Counted from the first letter of the stretch, positions 44,861 through 56,506 are shown. The stretch is DNA of 64,000 nucleotides from Sesamia nonagrioides (GCA_017933935.1 JADWQK010000760.1:1736001-1800000); one strand, 5' to 3'. Program-made: numbers and translations. Notes: generated by a model not told the origin, from the sequence alone.

Positions 44861-44871
44861 CTTATCTATAA
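44861..44871 (-). promoter_or_regulatory. TATA-like/GATA motif upstream of the protease homologue
   Basis: Minus strand reads TTATAGATAAG about 105 bp upstream of the ATG. It could serve as a TATA box, and it contains GATAAG, the binding motif of GATA factors. No transcript evidence is available from sequence. Confidence 0.3.
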
Positions 44872-44879
44872 GCAGAGGA

Positions 44880-45384
44880 TGTACTATCAAATATTATCGA
44901 AAAGTATTTATTGAAAAAATTCGCTTCAGCACGCGTTTTCCTTTTCTGATAAGAAAGTAGTGACTCGCATTGGCTTAAAAAATATTTTTCCGCTCATTAT
45001 CACACTTCTAATCATCATGAGGATTACAATGGCGATTATCTTGAAAGGAATTACATATTGCACAAAAATACAGCTCATAGGTTGTATGAAACATTGCAGC
45101 ATTTGATTTAAATTTATGACAACAACTATGTAGACAGTCAGTCAGATCTTTTACAGGCAACCTATATAATTACTGCTATACTGTCCACAGGCTCCTGGAG
45201 GAAATATAGGTACAGGCATTGTTCTACTTCAATACAAAGTACCTAACCTACCTAACTCACTAAAGTAATTTTACAGTCAATAGCACTCTTATTTTTTCCT
45301 CCATCTATAAAATTACTGAATACGACTGGTCATCACTGATTATAATTGCACCACTTTTTTATTTGTTGGGTATGAAATCATTCA
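44880..45384. other. Upstream flank, no feature recognised
   Basis: AT-rich. Any further promoter elements are not identifiable by eye. Confidence 0.4.
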
Positions 45385-45530
45385 ATGACTTGCACCATAA
45401 TTCGCCGATTAGGGTGCTGTCCTGCGTTGGGCGGAGGGAAATGGCGTGTGAGACTTTTATTGACTAAAATTCACCCGTGTTCATTCATTTGCCTATGACA
45501 GGGCTAGGGTATCTCTTTCTACAACCCGCT
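45385..45530 (-). mobile_element. R1-like 3' UTR fragment
   Basis: Resembles 49150-49260: ctgcgttgggcggag, gtgtgagacttttattgacta and aaattcacccgtgtt correspond to the R1 3' UTR signature. Confidence 0.5.
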
Positions 45531-45915
45531 AAGCTGACAGGACTATACCGCTTCAGCTCAGTAACCGCACGTCACCGCCTTAAAAAGTTCCTCTCGCTCG
45601 CTTGTGGCCAACGCGCCATTAGCAAGACGATGCTTGCTGGTGGGACAGTGCAACTAATAAGCGGTGCATGGACAACAAACTCTAAACAGTTTCTTGTTCA
45701 TGCACCGTTTGTTAGTTGGTAGCTCAACATCCACACTCGAACGACTAGTTTTTAACTTGCAGACCCGCTTGCATATTTCAGCGCGATTATTCGCAGGCAA
45801 CAGACTAGGTGATAGACTCGCTGGTGACGTAAAGACCGCACTCGGTTCTTGGAGCGTACGTTCAGCTACATCTAAATTATGTTTTGCTATCGTAAAATCT
45901 ACTTTTAAGTACTAG
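45531..45915 (+). other. Open frames of unknown origin
   Basis: Overlapping ORFs 45477-45722 and 45664-45915 read openly (for example LHISARLFAGNRLGDRLAG) but match no family I know. Position beside an R1 fragment suggests a mobile-element relic. I assign no function. Confidence 0.3.
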
Positions 45916-46146
45916 ATTTAAAATTGCAAATACAAAGAATGTTAAATTATTGTCTGTGTCGAAGCTGTGCTGTTATAATCTGTCTCTTCATAGGAGTGTA
46001 TGCTCCAGAACAGGCTAACTTTGCGATATTTGCCTAAAAGTGAATAGCTCTTCTCTTTAAGCTCTTCTTATACCTTCTCATATTTACTGTTTAATGCGGC
46101 TGGTCTTATGTGTTGTTTTAGTCATATTCACATTATACAACTTTAT

Positions 46147-46508
46147 TTTTTGTTTATGCGAAACCTGAATCAGTTGTTCAAGTTCGAATCGATTCCAATA
46201 ATTTTTACACCATGTTTTATTTTTTGCCAAATACATTTAGAACTTTTTGCAGTGTGGATACCGAGCGCGCGCACGCATCGTACGATAGATCATAATACTA
46301 GCGCGCGGGCAATAGTTGACGCCAGATGTCAACGCACAGCGCTTGCCCGCCCGAGCGGAGCTTTGACCATATTTTTGTTGGGACAAACAAGTAGACTGAA
46401 TAAGCTCATAACTTTGTGGTTTTTCATTAGATCTTTTGGAAATTTTATACATAGATTGTTTACTTAAAAATACTGGACTTGTGTTTCGGGTTTCGTATAT
46501 AAACAAAA
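46147..46508. mobile_element. MITE (AAACAAAAAAT family), copy 2
   Basis: Ends TTTTTTGTTTATGCGAAACC and GGGTTTCGTATATAAAC and shares ttgttgggacaa.caagtag with copy 1 at 42208. Confidence 0.75.
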
Positions 46509-46952
46509 AAAGTATGTTTTATAATCAATGCAAGGTTGCCTGCCCGTTTTTGTAGTATTAGTTAGTATTTTATTTGATAAAAATCTTGTGATAAAATTCA
46601 CTGAGAGACAACGCACATCTAAAATCCCTGGGTACCGGACAAAAGACCCTTTTATAACAAAGGTGAGTATTAAGAAAAGGTTTTTGTAAATGTGTCGGGG
46701 TTAAAAGGGGATGTAAGTTTGTATGGAAGGTCATAATTTTATGTCGATGGAAAATCTCTTCAATAACAAGTAATAATTGATGAGTCAAATATATTTAATT
46801 GATAGACTCATTGGCAATTCCTTTATATAAAGATTTTATCGCAATGTGCAGCCCGACGTATAAAGATCGAACAAATTAATATCTATTTAAAAGCTAGATT
46901 ATTAATTTTAAGGAAATATGCATCTTGTTTTTGCAAGTCAAGTTCTATATTC
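46509..46952. other. No feature recognised
   Basis: AT-rich intergenic DNA. Confidence 0.4.
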
Positions 46953-47150
46953 ATGAAGTCTCGTCTCGGCTTGCTGCCTGTGCTCCTCGCATCGCTGTTG
47001 TGGAAAACTGGCTTTAGTTTTGCATCGAAGCTGCAGTACTTAGCTAGAGCGTCAGCTAAATACTTAAACTTACGTAAGCACTCACCGCGTTCTCGAAGTG
47101 ACTTCTCAGCGGATGATGTTGAGAATGCGTTATATTTGTGGTGTACATAA
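46953..47150 (+). CDS. Candidate 65-aa secreted peptide ORF
   Basis: ATG to TAA frame with a signal-peptide-like start (MKSRLGLLPVLLASLLW, cleavage perhaps after FSFA), a basic middle (LRKHSPRSRSD) and an acidic end (FSADDVENALYLWCT). No homologue known to me, one cysteine only, no nearby exons. It may be chance or a transposon-derived frame. Confidence 0.2.
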   Translation: MKSRLGLLPVLLASLLWKTGFSFASKLQYLARASAKYLNLRKHSPRSRSDFSADDVENALYLWCT

Positions 47151-47261
47151 TATACATATTCGTATACATATGTACCACCCGTCGCACGATCTTAGCATAC
47201 GCGATGCGGTTAATTTTGTTATGTAATGCATGTGAAGAACATGCAATTATGGATTCATGAT

Positions 47262-47400
47262 TTTGAGGACACGGTTGGCATTAGCGATCGACTGCTACGT
47301 TGTGTATCGCAGGTTCGATTCCCGCACGGAACAAATATTTATATGGCCTACAGGTAGTTGTTTCAGGTCTGGCTATTTTTGTATACAGGTGTAATTCTTA
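47262..47400 (+). mobile_element. SINE family D
   Basis: B-box gcaggttcgattcccgcac (about 47309-47327), then acaaatatttatatgg, gtagttgtttcaggtctgg and gtatacagg; the 3' part is lost. Confidence 0.65.
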
Positions 47401-47952
47401 GTATAGGACCACTTTCTTTTTTAAGAAAGTAATTGAATCCCGACAGATTCAATATTTATTTGGGTCTTCGAAGGATATTTTATTAGACCGTTATAATATT
47501 TTCAGGATATCTGATTGGTATTGTTGTAAGTATCACAATAGTTAAAGAAACGTGGTTAAGGAAATGACTCATTTATCTAAATAATATCTTGGTTAATAAT
47601 ATTGTCGGTCTAATTCTATCTAGATAATAAGTTGTAATACTACAATTTTACAGCATTCATGGTCACCGGTAAAAAAGCAGAAAAAGTTAGATATTTCCTC
47701 CATTTTTATCAGACTGTGATAGAAAAATAGCAAAAATAGATAAGTCAATGGCGTTTTTGTGTCAATTACCACAACATCATCATGTTTTCTTATTATTACA
47801 TTAATCATACCGTCAGAAATAATACACTATGTTCTAAATACGAACCATTTGTACAACAAGCTTAATTCATGTTATGGCCATAATATAAATTGGGAATAAC
47901 CGGAATCCAAGCGAATGATAAGCATAGCACCTGCAGGTTAATTAAGTAACAT
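47401..47952. other. No feature recognised
   Basis: AT-rich intergenic DNA. Confidence 0.4.
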
Positions 47953-47969
47953 ACTATCAGTAGCAATGG

Positions 47970-48370
47970 AGACAGCCTCCGTGGCGTAGCGGTAGCGGCC
48001 GCGGCCGCTGCGCAAGGTGGCGCGGGTTCGATCCCCGCACAGTGCAAGTATTTGTATGCATGAATATGAATATTTGCACTGGTCTGGTCGTGCCTCGGAA
48101 AGCACGTTAAGCCGTTGGTCCCGGTTGCCATACGAACATCTAGTGGCAGTCGTTACGGGTTGTTGGAGCCCTCAAAACTCCAACAATTGGTCTAACTGAA
48201 ATGCTTCGATGTCGCCTTCGGGTTGTGGAGGTCAGACGGCAGTCGCTTCACGGAAAATGTCGAAGTTTAGCAATATCAGCAGTTGGACTGGTAAAAGCGG
48301 ACCCCAGACTCCAAAAGCTGAAAAGGCTTCGGATGCGACTGGGATTAACGCTGGGATAATGATGATGATG
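47970..48370 (+). mobile_element. SINE A, full length
   Basis: Flanked by the perfect 17-bp duplication actatcagtagcaatgg (47953-47969, 48371-48387). B-box gggttcgatccccgc; tail gataatgatgatgatg. A 10-bp palindrome gcggccgcggccgc marks the tRNA-like head. Confidence 0.92.
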
Positions 48371-48471
48371 ACTATCAGTAGCAATGGGTTTAATTTTGAC
48401 ATTTCAACAACATTCATGGCGTTATTTAGGTACTTTGCTGAGCAAACACACTTTCCGAACATATGTCATAT

Positions 48472-48925
48472 GTGTTGTTCAGTGGAGAGACGTGCAAAGA
48501 GGCTGATTGGTGACCCTGATCTAACTCGAGTTGGTCTCCAAAGCCTAGAGCACAGGCGTAGAGTAGCCAGCCTTTCGGTGTTCTATAGGATGCATTTCGG
48601 GGAGTGTACGAGGGAATTGCATGATTTAATTCCCCCATGTCCGTTCCACCAGCGGACGACCCGTCGTATGGCTGGTTTCCACCCTTACGTTGTTAACACC
48701 ACTACAATCCGGACGAAGCGCTTCGCCTCCTCCTTTGTACCGCGTACATCGAGGGACTGGAACAATTTGCCCGCGGCGGTGTTTCCGTCGGACTACAATT
48801 TGAGTGTCTTCAAGGCTAGAGTGAATAGGCTCTTAATAAACTAGTGCGCTTTACCATCAACGATTGCGTCACTGCTTACCATCAGGCAGGATTGCGGTCA
48901 AGCGCTGGTTTATAATTAGTAAAAA
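48472..48925 (+). mobile_element. LINE ORF2 C-terminus with complete 3' UTR and poly-A
   Basis: The frame ending at 48844 encodes VERRAKRLIGDPDL, HRRRVASLSVFYRM and NNLPAAVFPSDYNLSVFKA, then stops at the TAG in aaactag. The 3' UTR (ccatcaacgattgcgtcac, ggcaggattgcggtcaagc) ends in poly-A. It is the best copy of the LINE whose tail is shared with short element B. Confidence 0.88.
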
Positions 48926-49136
48926 AAAAAAAAATATGGAGCAATGGTTTAGCAATTGACTTCAGAATGATTCCAACTGATAGTAACTTAGTAACTGATT
49001 GATATTATCTATTCAGAACTGATTGATATTATCTATTCAGAACCAATTCTTACACAACACATACAATGAATACAAAAAAAATTGCTTCAACAAAGTGTAT
49101 GAGTGAGTAACATGTTGCGCAATCCTTGACAACCAT

Positions 49137-51120
49137 TTTTTATTTGTTTTGGATGGAAAATCATCAAATGACCTGTCTTGCTCTGGACGGAGCGGAAAGG
49201 GGTGTCAGATTTTTACTAACTAAAACCCACCGGTGTTCCTTCACTTGCCTGTGCGCCAGGAGGCATCGGTCTTCGTGAACCCCGTCACGGTGTGCTGACA
49301 TCTCTTTGAGGCGCGTGAAACACAACGCTCCGTCGACTCGGGCCTGGTCCTTACCGGGCGGCGAGCTGCCCGTTACTCGGCAAGCCTTCGCCAAGAGTTC
49401 AATGTTGTCTCCCGACCAGGGCGTCTTCTGCGGCTGCTAGAGGCGTGAGGGCGCTGAGGTTCCCATTCCCTCACGTGCTCCACCTCCTCTTTTGCCAGCA
49501 ACATGCCAACAACAGCAGCCATGCCAGCCAGCCAGCCGGGTATACCTCCACCGTATGCCCCAACGTGCCCTCAAGGCAGGACACAATGGTGACACTCTGG
49601 CGTATCCACCCGCCTTATATGGAACAGGAACCTCCGAAACAGCTGTGTCTGGTGAGGACCTGCGTCAGGCGAAAGGTGAGGGCGCCGTGACGCCTCTCTA
49701 GTCACTTCTCAAAGAGAGGACTTACCGCCGCTATTGTGGCGTGCCCAGCACTGGGTTGCGATAATCGCTCTTTCCATGTAGCCATGAGATCCTGCTGGAG
49801 CTCTGTTCAGTGTACCGCGATTTCTCGCTTCGGCTTTGTCCTCCAGATACTATGTCGGCAATCTAGCAAGAAGGTTCGCAACCTCAACGAAGTTCGTGCG
49901 GAACGGCCATGATGCTCTGGGACGCGGTATGGCACACCGGTGCCCCATAAAAGCCCATGGACCACACGGCCCCCGCATAGAGCCTCCGGCAGGAGGCGTT
50001 TTGTCCCCCTAGATTGAAGAAGAGCTGACTCAGGGCAGCCCCAGCCTGTTCCAGTCTGGGAGCCAAATGCGTTCCGAGGACCAAAGCACGTGGCCTCGGA
50101 CTTATACAGAGCCACCTCGAAATCCAGTTGCCGGACCTCTCCACATTGTCGCAACCCCGTGGGTCGCTGCATTAGCCGCCGCCTCATGCAACCTCCCTTG
50201 TGCCAGAACTAGCTTGTTGTCAGCGTAACAAATTACGCTAACGCCGATAGGGAGGACGGTGTGCAGCACCCAGTCGTACCCAATGTTCCAAAGATGCAAC
50301 GTTAAGACCGATCCCTGTAGAACACCGCATGACATATCTCGCCGGTTCCAGACTCCTTGGTGACCGGGTTATATGACGGCCCTGTCCGTCAGATAAGCCT
50401 TAACCACTCGACAGAAATAGGCCGGTGATTCCGAAAATCCTGATATAACTTCAGGGTAGGGTGTTGAAGGCGTTGGCGATGTCTAGAGACACCGCCAAGA
50501 AAACCCCACCACGGGTCACATCATCGACTGTCATGAGAGCTCGCACGCGCATGATGGCGTCCACCGTAGAGCTCCCCCTGTGGAAGCCAAACTAGCTCTC
50601 CGCCAAATCCGGCCCCGTTTGCCTGAGTCGCCCGACGAGGCGGCCTGCAATGACTCCACGAACAGAATTGCTGAGGTGGCAGCGGCAGTGGTTATGGCTA
50701 GGGCGACGACGGCGGTGGTGGCGGAGGGCTTAACCCGGCCCTTGGCTTTTCCTCTGGCGGGTAGCGCGAAGGCCTTGCTCTCAGCTCAGTGCTCGGCCAA
50801 CTTACCAGCTGCCGCAAATAATGAGCTCTATGGAGCGGCATCATACGAGCCGGCCTTGTGATCGAGCTGACCGCAGTGAAAGCAGAGACCACTGCGGTTC
50901 ACCTGCGAGAGGCATTTCGCTCCCACGTGGTGGCCCATATGGCAGCGGTAGCACCTCGGAGGTCTGGGTTCCAGCAGTTTCACCTGCGCTGAAACCCAGC
51001 CCACCAGGAGCCTTCAGCCCTCTCCGGATATTTTCTGGGCCGCCAAAACGCGGCAGCTCACCGTAGCTGTTTGCAACCCCGTGTGGTTAGGGTGGAGGGA
51101 GCCCACCCTAACCTGTTCAG
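49137..51120 (-). mobile_element. R1-clade LINE, internally deleted (gag zinc knuckles joined to RT)
   Basis: Reading the minus strand from 51120: gag-type CCHC motifs CYRCHMGHHVGAKC and CFHCGQLDHKAGSY (last Cys replaced), near 50865-50955. Then comes an abrupt change at about 50600 to RT sequence FHRGSSTVDAIMRVRAL and FLAVSLDIANAF, then SCGVLQGSV, LWNIGYDWVLHT and CYADN. A C-terminal piece (RLTQVLTRHSCF) follows and a 3' UTR ending in A-rich sequence at 49137. Frameshifts throughout; the endonuclease domain is gone. A fossil of a two-ORF target-specific-type retrotransposon. Confidence 0.8.
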
Positions 51121-51611
51121 CAGAGCACCCCCTAGTCCTAACGATGGCGATCACCACCTTCTCTATCTCTTGAGAACCATGACAACTGTATATAGTCTTT
51201 ATGATCAGACTTGACGTCATACATAGTAAACGCGACACTTTTTAAAAAATATAAAGAATCTAGGCTTTACATAAGTGAAAGTTTGCCTATGGACAGAAAA
51301 CTAGCAACTTGCTCTATGTCGATGATATTAAAATATGCAGGAATTGCTATAAAGCATTTAATAAGAAGGTATAAAAGATTTAACAACGAAATTACGTATA
51401 TTTGAAAAGTTATGAATATGAGCCCCGTGTTCAAGAGTCCACTTTCAAATTTCGAAACTAATTTTCATAACTGTTGATTTTGATAATGTGCGAGCTAACT
51501 TATAATGTGTTTGATACGAAAATCGGATAAAGAATTGACTGTGGGCTTTTCTTCAATAGGACGACCTTGAAAATTTATATATTCTATACATTCAGAAGGA
51601 ATAAAACTTAC
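51121..51611. other. No feature recognised
   Basis: AT-rich intergenic DNA, downstream of the candidate exon. Confidence 0.4.
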
Positions 51612-51674
51612 TCGTATTCTGTATTTTACTTGTCCGGATAGTGAATCTGACGGATTGATGGCAATTAATTTGAC
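51612..51674 (-). CDS. Candidate isolated exon, cadherin-repeat-like
   Basis: 63 nt between TTTAG and GTAAGT on the minus strand, open in phase 0-0. It reads VKLIAINPSDSLSG then QVKYRIR. This resembles the V-x-A-x-D-x-D-x-G-x-N-G-x-V-x-Y-x-I strand of cadherin repeats, though the Asp pattern is imperfect. No neighbouring exon was found, so it may be a small exon of a large gene or a chance frame. Confidence 0.25.
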
Positions 51675-53230
51675 CTAAATCAACAAATATAATAAAATTT
51701 AAATGAATCTTGTAACAACATAAAAATAGATATGATCTTATATTCTTTAAATTAACGAACCAAGTAGCTTTGACTACCACTTGAATATTAAGCAGATTTT
51801 TTTTTGGCAGAGGTCGTCAAAGATTAAAATTAAAAGTAATTAGTTAGTTAGGAGTTTAGCAGAAATAAATCTGATTATTTCAAAATTTTACTACGATACT
51901 AAGTTAAGCAATTAGATACTTAAAAAAATATTCACATCTTATATCAACAATCAATTATGACAATCCAACGAAATATCATCATAATTTAAATAAATTTACA
52001 CAGAATATGGCAGTCAATTGTTTCAGAAAGCTAGTATAGATGGTAAGCCAACATTATAGAAAATATTTGAAACTAACAACTTGTTTACGTCAAGTGAAAA
52101 AACACTTTTCAATTCAAGGTTTTGTATTATAACTAAGAATCTCTGCAATCGATATCGTTAGCGATATCGCCTCCAATTCTTAGTGATAATTCCTTTTATA
52201 GAATTTTGTTATCTGAGACTTTTTAAATATATTTTCCATGTATATTTTCGGCGTACCTACTCTATCATGCCGCATCTACTCTGCTATCAAGTTTGCTATA
52301 ATATATACTGGCTGAATATTCTCTTTGTTGCTACGACTCCTTTGTTTTATTTAATTCTCTCTGACGTTTGTTCCACATTTTTTCTTAAGGTAAGATGTAC
52401 CAAATGCATTCATTATATGTAAAATATTACTGCTTCCTATATAACTTATAAAAATCAGAAGATTTTATAAACGAGGTAAGTAGCGACATCTAACGGCAAA
52501 TGGTGCAATGAATTTATAATCGGTGCAAAGTAGGTTCGTATAGATGGTGTTGCTTACTAATCGATTTCTTTAAGATAATAATAATTAGAAGAAATTCATA
52601 ATGGATGCAATCTAAAATTAGTTTTTTCTTGACACGTAATTGCTTTAATGTTGTCTTAATAATATAGTATAATAAAGTTTAATATTGTGAAAAATATAAT
52701 AGTCTGTGGTCATAATTAGACATGACGTTTGAACTTTGAAGAAACGCTGAGGCTGTAGTCTAGTTTAGGAAGTTATTTGCTATTGAAGTTTTATAAGTTA
52801 TTTATAGCCTCTGACCGAATTAAGAATTAAAACATATTGAATGTCACGTGAGAGGAAAAGAATCTGTGCGAAAATGAAAACCAGTGTTTGAGATTGGACC
52901 ACGAAGTATAATGTCGACGCGACTCTTAGCGTCATGCGGATTGAAACATGTACATTGGGAAACTCATATGATCTTTTACTCATATGATTATAAAACGCAA
53001 TAATCTAGGAGTTAAATTTAAGTAGGTATATTTTCCACATTGGCATTATTTGCTTTGTACTACTCTATATAACTTACGTATGGCATAAACTCTGTATACG
53101 ACCATGCTGGTTCGTTCATATCGTACATACGTTAAAGCAAGCGATCAGTTTTCTGTAATAATCATTTAAAGGTTCAGTAGAGAGATTTTAAGGTTTATAT
53201 CTGTACCTGTTTACTTGTTGATTCTATTTT
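51675..53230. other. No feature recognised
   Basis: AT-rich. Contains a 24-bp interrupted palindrome around 52145-52168 (cgatatcgttagcgatatcg). Confidence 0.4.
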
Positions 53231-53388
53231 TTTCAGAAAATTAATTTTATTTCTAAGTTATTTCTAGTTCACTGGAACTAGAAATAACTTAGCAACAAAA
53301 TTAATTTCTTATCTGAAAAGATCAGTTTAACGTTCTACTACTAATAGGCACTAACCTATTAGTAGCAGAACGTTAAAACTGATCTTTT
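53231..53388. repeat. Two adjacent near-perfect hairpins
   Basis: Hairpin 1 (53231-53318) has roughly 40-bp arms around cactgg. Hairpin 2 (53316-53388) has 34-bp arms around cactaa with two mismatches/indels. They overlap by a few bases. Confidence 0.85.
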
Positions 53389-53463
53389 AATCAGTATTAT
53401 CGTTGTAATATTTTTGTCACAAAGATACTAATAAAGTTCTTAAGTTATTGGAAAATTACTATA

Positions 53464-54446
53464 GGTGCCAATTTTGTAGCTCACAAACGACTAATTTCAA
53501 GTTTAGTACATCATTTTCTTACTATTTCATTAACAAAAGGATAAGAGATAACATAATATTAGGTTAGTCTTGTCAAATTAAGGTAGACCATAGACAGTTT
53601 AGACGCCATTAAAAACATGGCGTTAATACGTCGATTTACGTCAAGCGTCAACTAATTTGACAATACTAAACTCATATTTATCTTCTGTGCTTTTCTATTC
53701 AGAAAGAAAAAGATACAAACTCCTCCTCTTCTTTCGCCTCGCCTTTTCCCGTTACGCGGGGTCGGATTTCCTGGTTCCGAGGCGCCACTTATTCCGCTGA
53801 TATACGTCGTCATCTGAAAGCCCCAACTGCTTCATATCCTTGCGGATATTCGTCATCCATGTAGTTGGGGGCCTTCCCCTCCCTCTCATTTTTGTAGCCA
53901 TGGAAAGGCACTTCTTCACGACATGGTCGTCCGGCCTTCGCTTTACATGACCGTACCATCTCAGTCTAGCCTCCGTGATTTTATCTGCAATTGGTGCAAC
54001 CTTAAAGGTACCTCTCACATAGACATTGCGCACCCTGTCTCTAAGCGTAACTCCGCCCGCCCAACGCAGCATTCGCATCTCGGCTGTGTGTAGCTTCTGT
54101 ACGTGATTTTTCTTCGCAGCCCATACCTCGCTGCCGTAGAGGAGAGCCGGTCTAACAGCTGCTTTATAGACCTTGCCTTTTGTTCGAATTGGCATTTTGT
54201 TATCACACAGTACTCCTGTAAGAGTTCGCCATTTACTCCACCCACAGGTTGTCCGATGAGCTACATCCGCTTCAATGGATCCATCCGTCGAGATAACGGA
54301 ACCCAAGTACTTAAAGGTGTTTACTTTAGGCAGAGCTATGCCATCCAACCTGACGTCCGCGTGCTCTGAGTTGTCCGGATCGAAATTAAAGAAAAAGATA
54401 CAAACGACTTAAATTTAATTTAGTTATGAACAAGAGTATCGACGCC
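53464..54446. mobile_element. MITE copy 2, split by an RTE insertion
   Basis: Ends ggtgccaattttgtagctcac and gttatgaacaagagtatcgacgcc match the TIRs of the MITE at 30825-31136. Removing the RTE leaves about 298 bp, close to copy 1. Confidence 0.75.
53721..54387 (-). mobile_element. RTE-like LINE, 5'-truncated insertion
   Basis: Flanked by a perfect 18-bp duplication aaagaaaaagatacaaac (53703-53720, 54388-54405). The 198-codon frame 53752-54348 starts inside the RT thumb and encodes FKYLGSVISTDGS, AAVRPALLYGSEVWA, EMRMLRWAGGVT, RWYGHVKRR and RGRPPTTWM, the C-terminal half of an RTE/BovB-type ORF. The frame is intact to its stop, indicating a fairly young dead-on-arrival copy. No RT catalytic motif is included. 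Confidence 0.92.
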
Positions 54447-54471
54447 TTTGTTTGTGTGTTTTTTGTATGTG

Positions 54472-54832
54472 ATTCGTCGATGCCAAGCGATTCGTCGTGT
54501 TCCGGCATGATGTCTGGTGAAGCCGTACGGAGGACGGGTCTGAGCAGTTGTGTTGCAATGTGTGGCGGGTACGATGCTCCAAATGTTGTTGTGTCGGGAG
54601 TTTGGTCGTGGAGAGTCTCCAGATCAATCTCCCTCTAGCGCAGCATCGTTTCGTCGTGTTGGTCTTGGGTTTAACATTGCATCACTTCGCTCAACTTCCG
54701 TCATCCTTCCTATGCCTTAGTTTTTTAAGTGAATAGGCTTAATAAACTAGTGCGCTTTACCATCAACGATTGCATCACTGCTTACCATTAGGCAGGATTG
54801 CAGTCAAGCACTAGTTTATAATTACTAAAAAA
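54472..54832 (+). mobile_element. Short element B, slightly 5'-truncated
   Basis: gattcgtcgatgccaagcga to poly-A; closest in sequence to the consensus used to compare the other copies. Confidence 0.75.
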
Positions 54833-56019
54833 AAAAACTTCAAATTTTAATATTATAAATTTAGCAAAATCAGATGTAACGCTCACACTGCTGGGACACA
54901 GGCTGCATCTTCATGAAAGGGAGTGGACCCTAATCCAACAAGCAGGTCTAGTACGGGTTGGTAGATGACATGTCTTTGAATTTTTGGTTCCAGGATATGG
55001 CTTGCTTACAATGCTTTACTTCACCGTTTTAAGACCTTTAATAATGCATCGAATCTTTAAACGTGTGCAAAGGCAATAAGAGAGAGATTTTATATGATTC
55101 GAAATATTCCTGAGACACGATTGCAAGCTGAATAAAATAAACAGTAGCTTTTCAACGTTGCAAAGAGTTCTAAAATGAAACCCAACGGAACATTTCATCG
55201 ATTGTAGAATAGTTTATGTGTGAGGAAAGATCTATTTGGTTCACTTGAATTTGTATCCTAATATTTAGATCAGCCGAGATCCCATTTATTTTTATTACGG
55301 GTCTGATATCAGCATACGAATGTGTAACAAAAACGCAATAAGATGTTTCTCACGCTCCGATGATACTATTTTATTTTATGTAGATATAAGGTTTTATTTT
55401 CAATTAAAAAATTGGCTTTACTTGTTTTTGGATCTGTATTATGAAAAAATATTTATGGTTTAAATGAACATTGTTTATGCAGTAGATGTCAACGTAAATT
55501 GCATCATCATTTATAATATATGCAGAAAGGCAGTGTCAAATTTCCGGGAGGACTAGAAGCTGACCCAATGCAATGTACACAGTTCCATACATAGTTGGGA
55601 AAAAGCTAGATTAGGCCTGTAGGTGATAAACAAGGTACTCTAAGCTGCCGAAAGAATTAATCCACCAATTGGATATCAGTCTGTCTGGGTAAGAAGATGT
55701 CAGATATTTATGAGGAAGCACAGAAATTGGACATCGTTCTCTTTAGATATACTTCGAATAATCTGCTTAATTTAGAGGTACCATTTTTCACTTTCTTGCT
55801 GGTTTTTGTCAGTGTGAATAAAATTCACAACAATAACAACTCTAAATGTCATAATTTTTGGCGTCGAGTTTCGTGTTTATAAGGAGCTTAGAGCTGTTTG
55901 ACTACAGGTAATGTGGTATATAGGCAAGATAGAGATAAAGGGCAAAAATATAGTAGAGGCACTTTATGTTGATTGCCGTACTAAAGTACTAAAACAATAT
56001 ACGTAACATTGAAAAAAAA
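54833..56019. other. No gene recognised
   Basis: 54885-55010 faintly resembles the body of the 20876 SINE (gctgggacacaggctgc, agtacgggttggtagatgaca). The rest is unassigned. Confidence 0.4.
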
Positions 56020-56108
56020 ATGCATTACACACACAAACACAAATAAACACACACACAGGCATACTCACACACCTACACGCAGCCACGCACATAAACACGC
56101 ACTCCCAA
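56020..56108. repeat. CA-rich simple repeat
   Basis: Imperfect (CA)n / ACAC-rich tract. Confidence 0.85.
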
Positions 56109-56109
56109 A

Positions 56110-56335
56110 TACTCAATACAGGCTTTTTTTAAACGCTTTTAATTTAGTTTCTCTTGTTACCAAATTCATTTATTTTTGTTAAACTTTGTGCTTAGGATTC
56201 TGTGAAATCTCCTATTGGGAGAGGGCACTGCCTCTTGTAACACGGGTGTATCACCTAACACGGGAGTCAGGGAAATCACTTTTTTTTGTACCAATTTTTG
56301 TGTAATAAAGATTATTATTATTATTATTTGTTTCA
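56110..56335 (+). mobile_element. LINE-like 3' end with ATT tail
   Basis: Ends aataaagattattattatt, preceded by cacgggtgtatcacctaaca and gggagtcagggaaatcac. This is a 3' UTR style typical of Jockey-superfamily elements, but no coding part is present. Confidence 0.45.
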
Positions 56336-56506
56336 AACACTCAGCCAAAAACAAAGTAGTGAAGTGCTTTTGCATACGAAACTGCACTATATTGAAATAC
56401 CTTTAATGATGTGGCGCCCCAGATCTACATACAACAACTTTCCATTTCAATAAAAGCCCTAGGCCGTGTACAACATTTCAAAAAATGCTCTTTTTCTTTA
56501 TTATTT

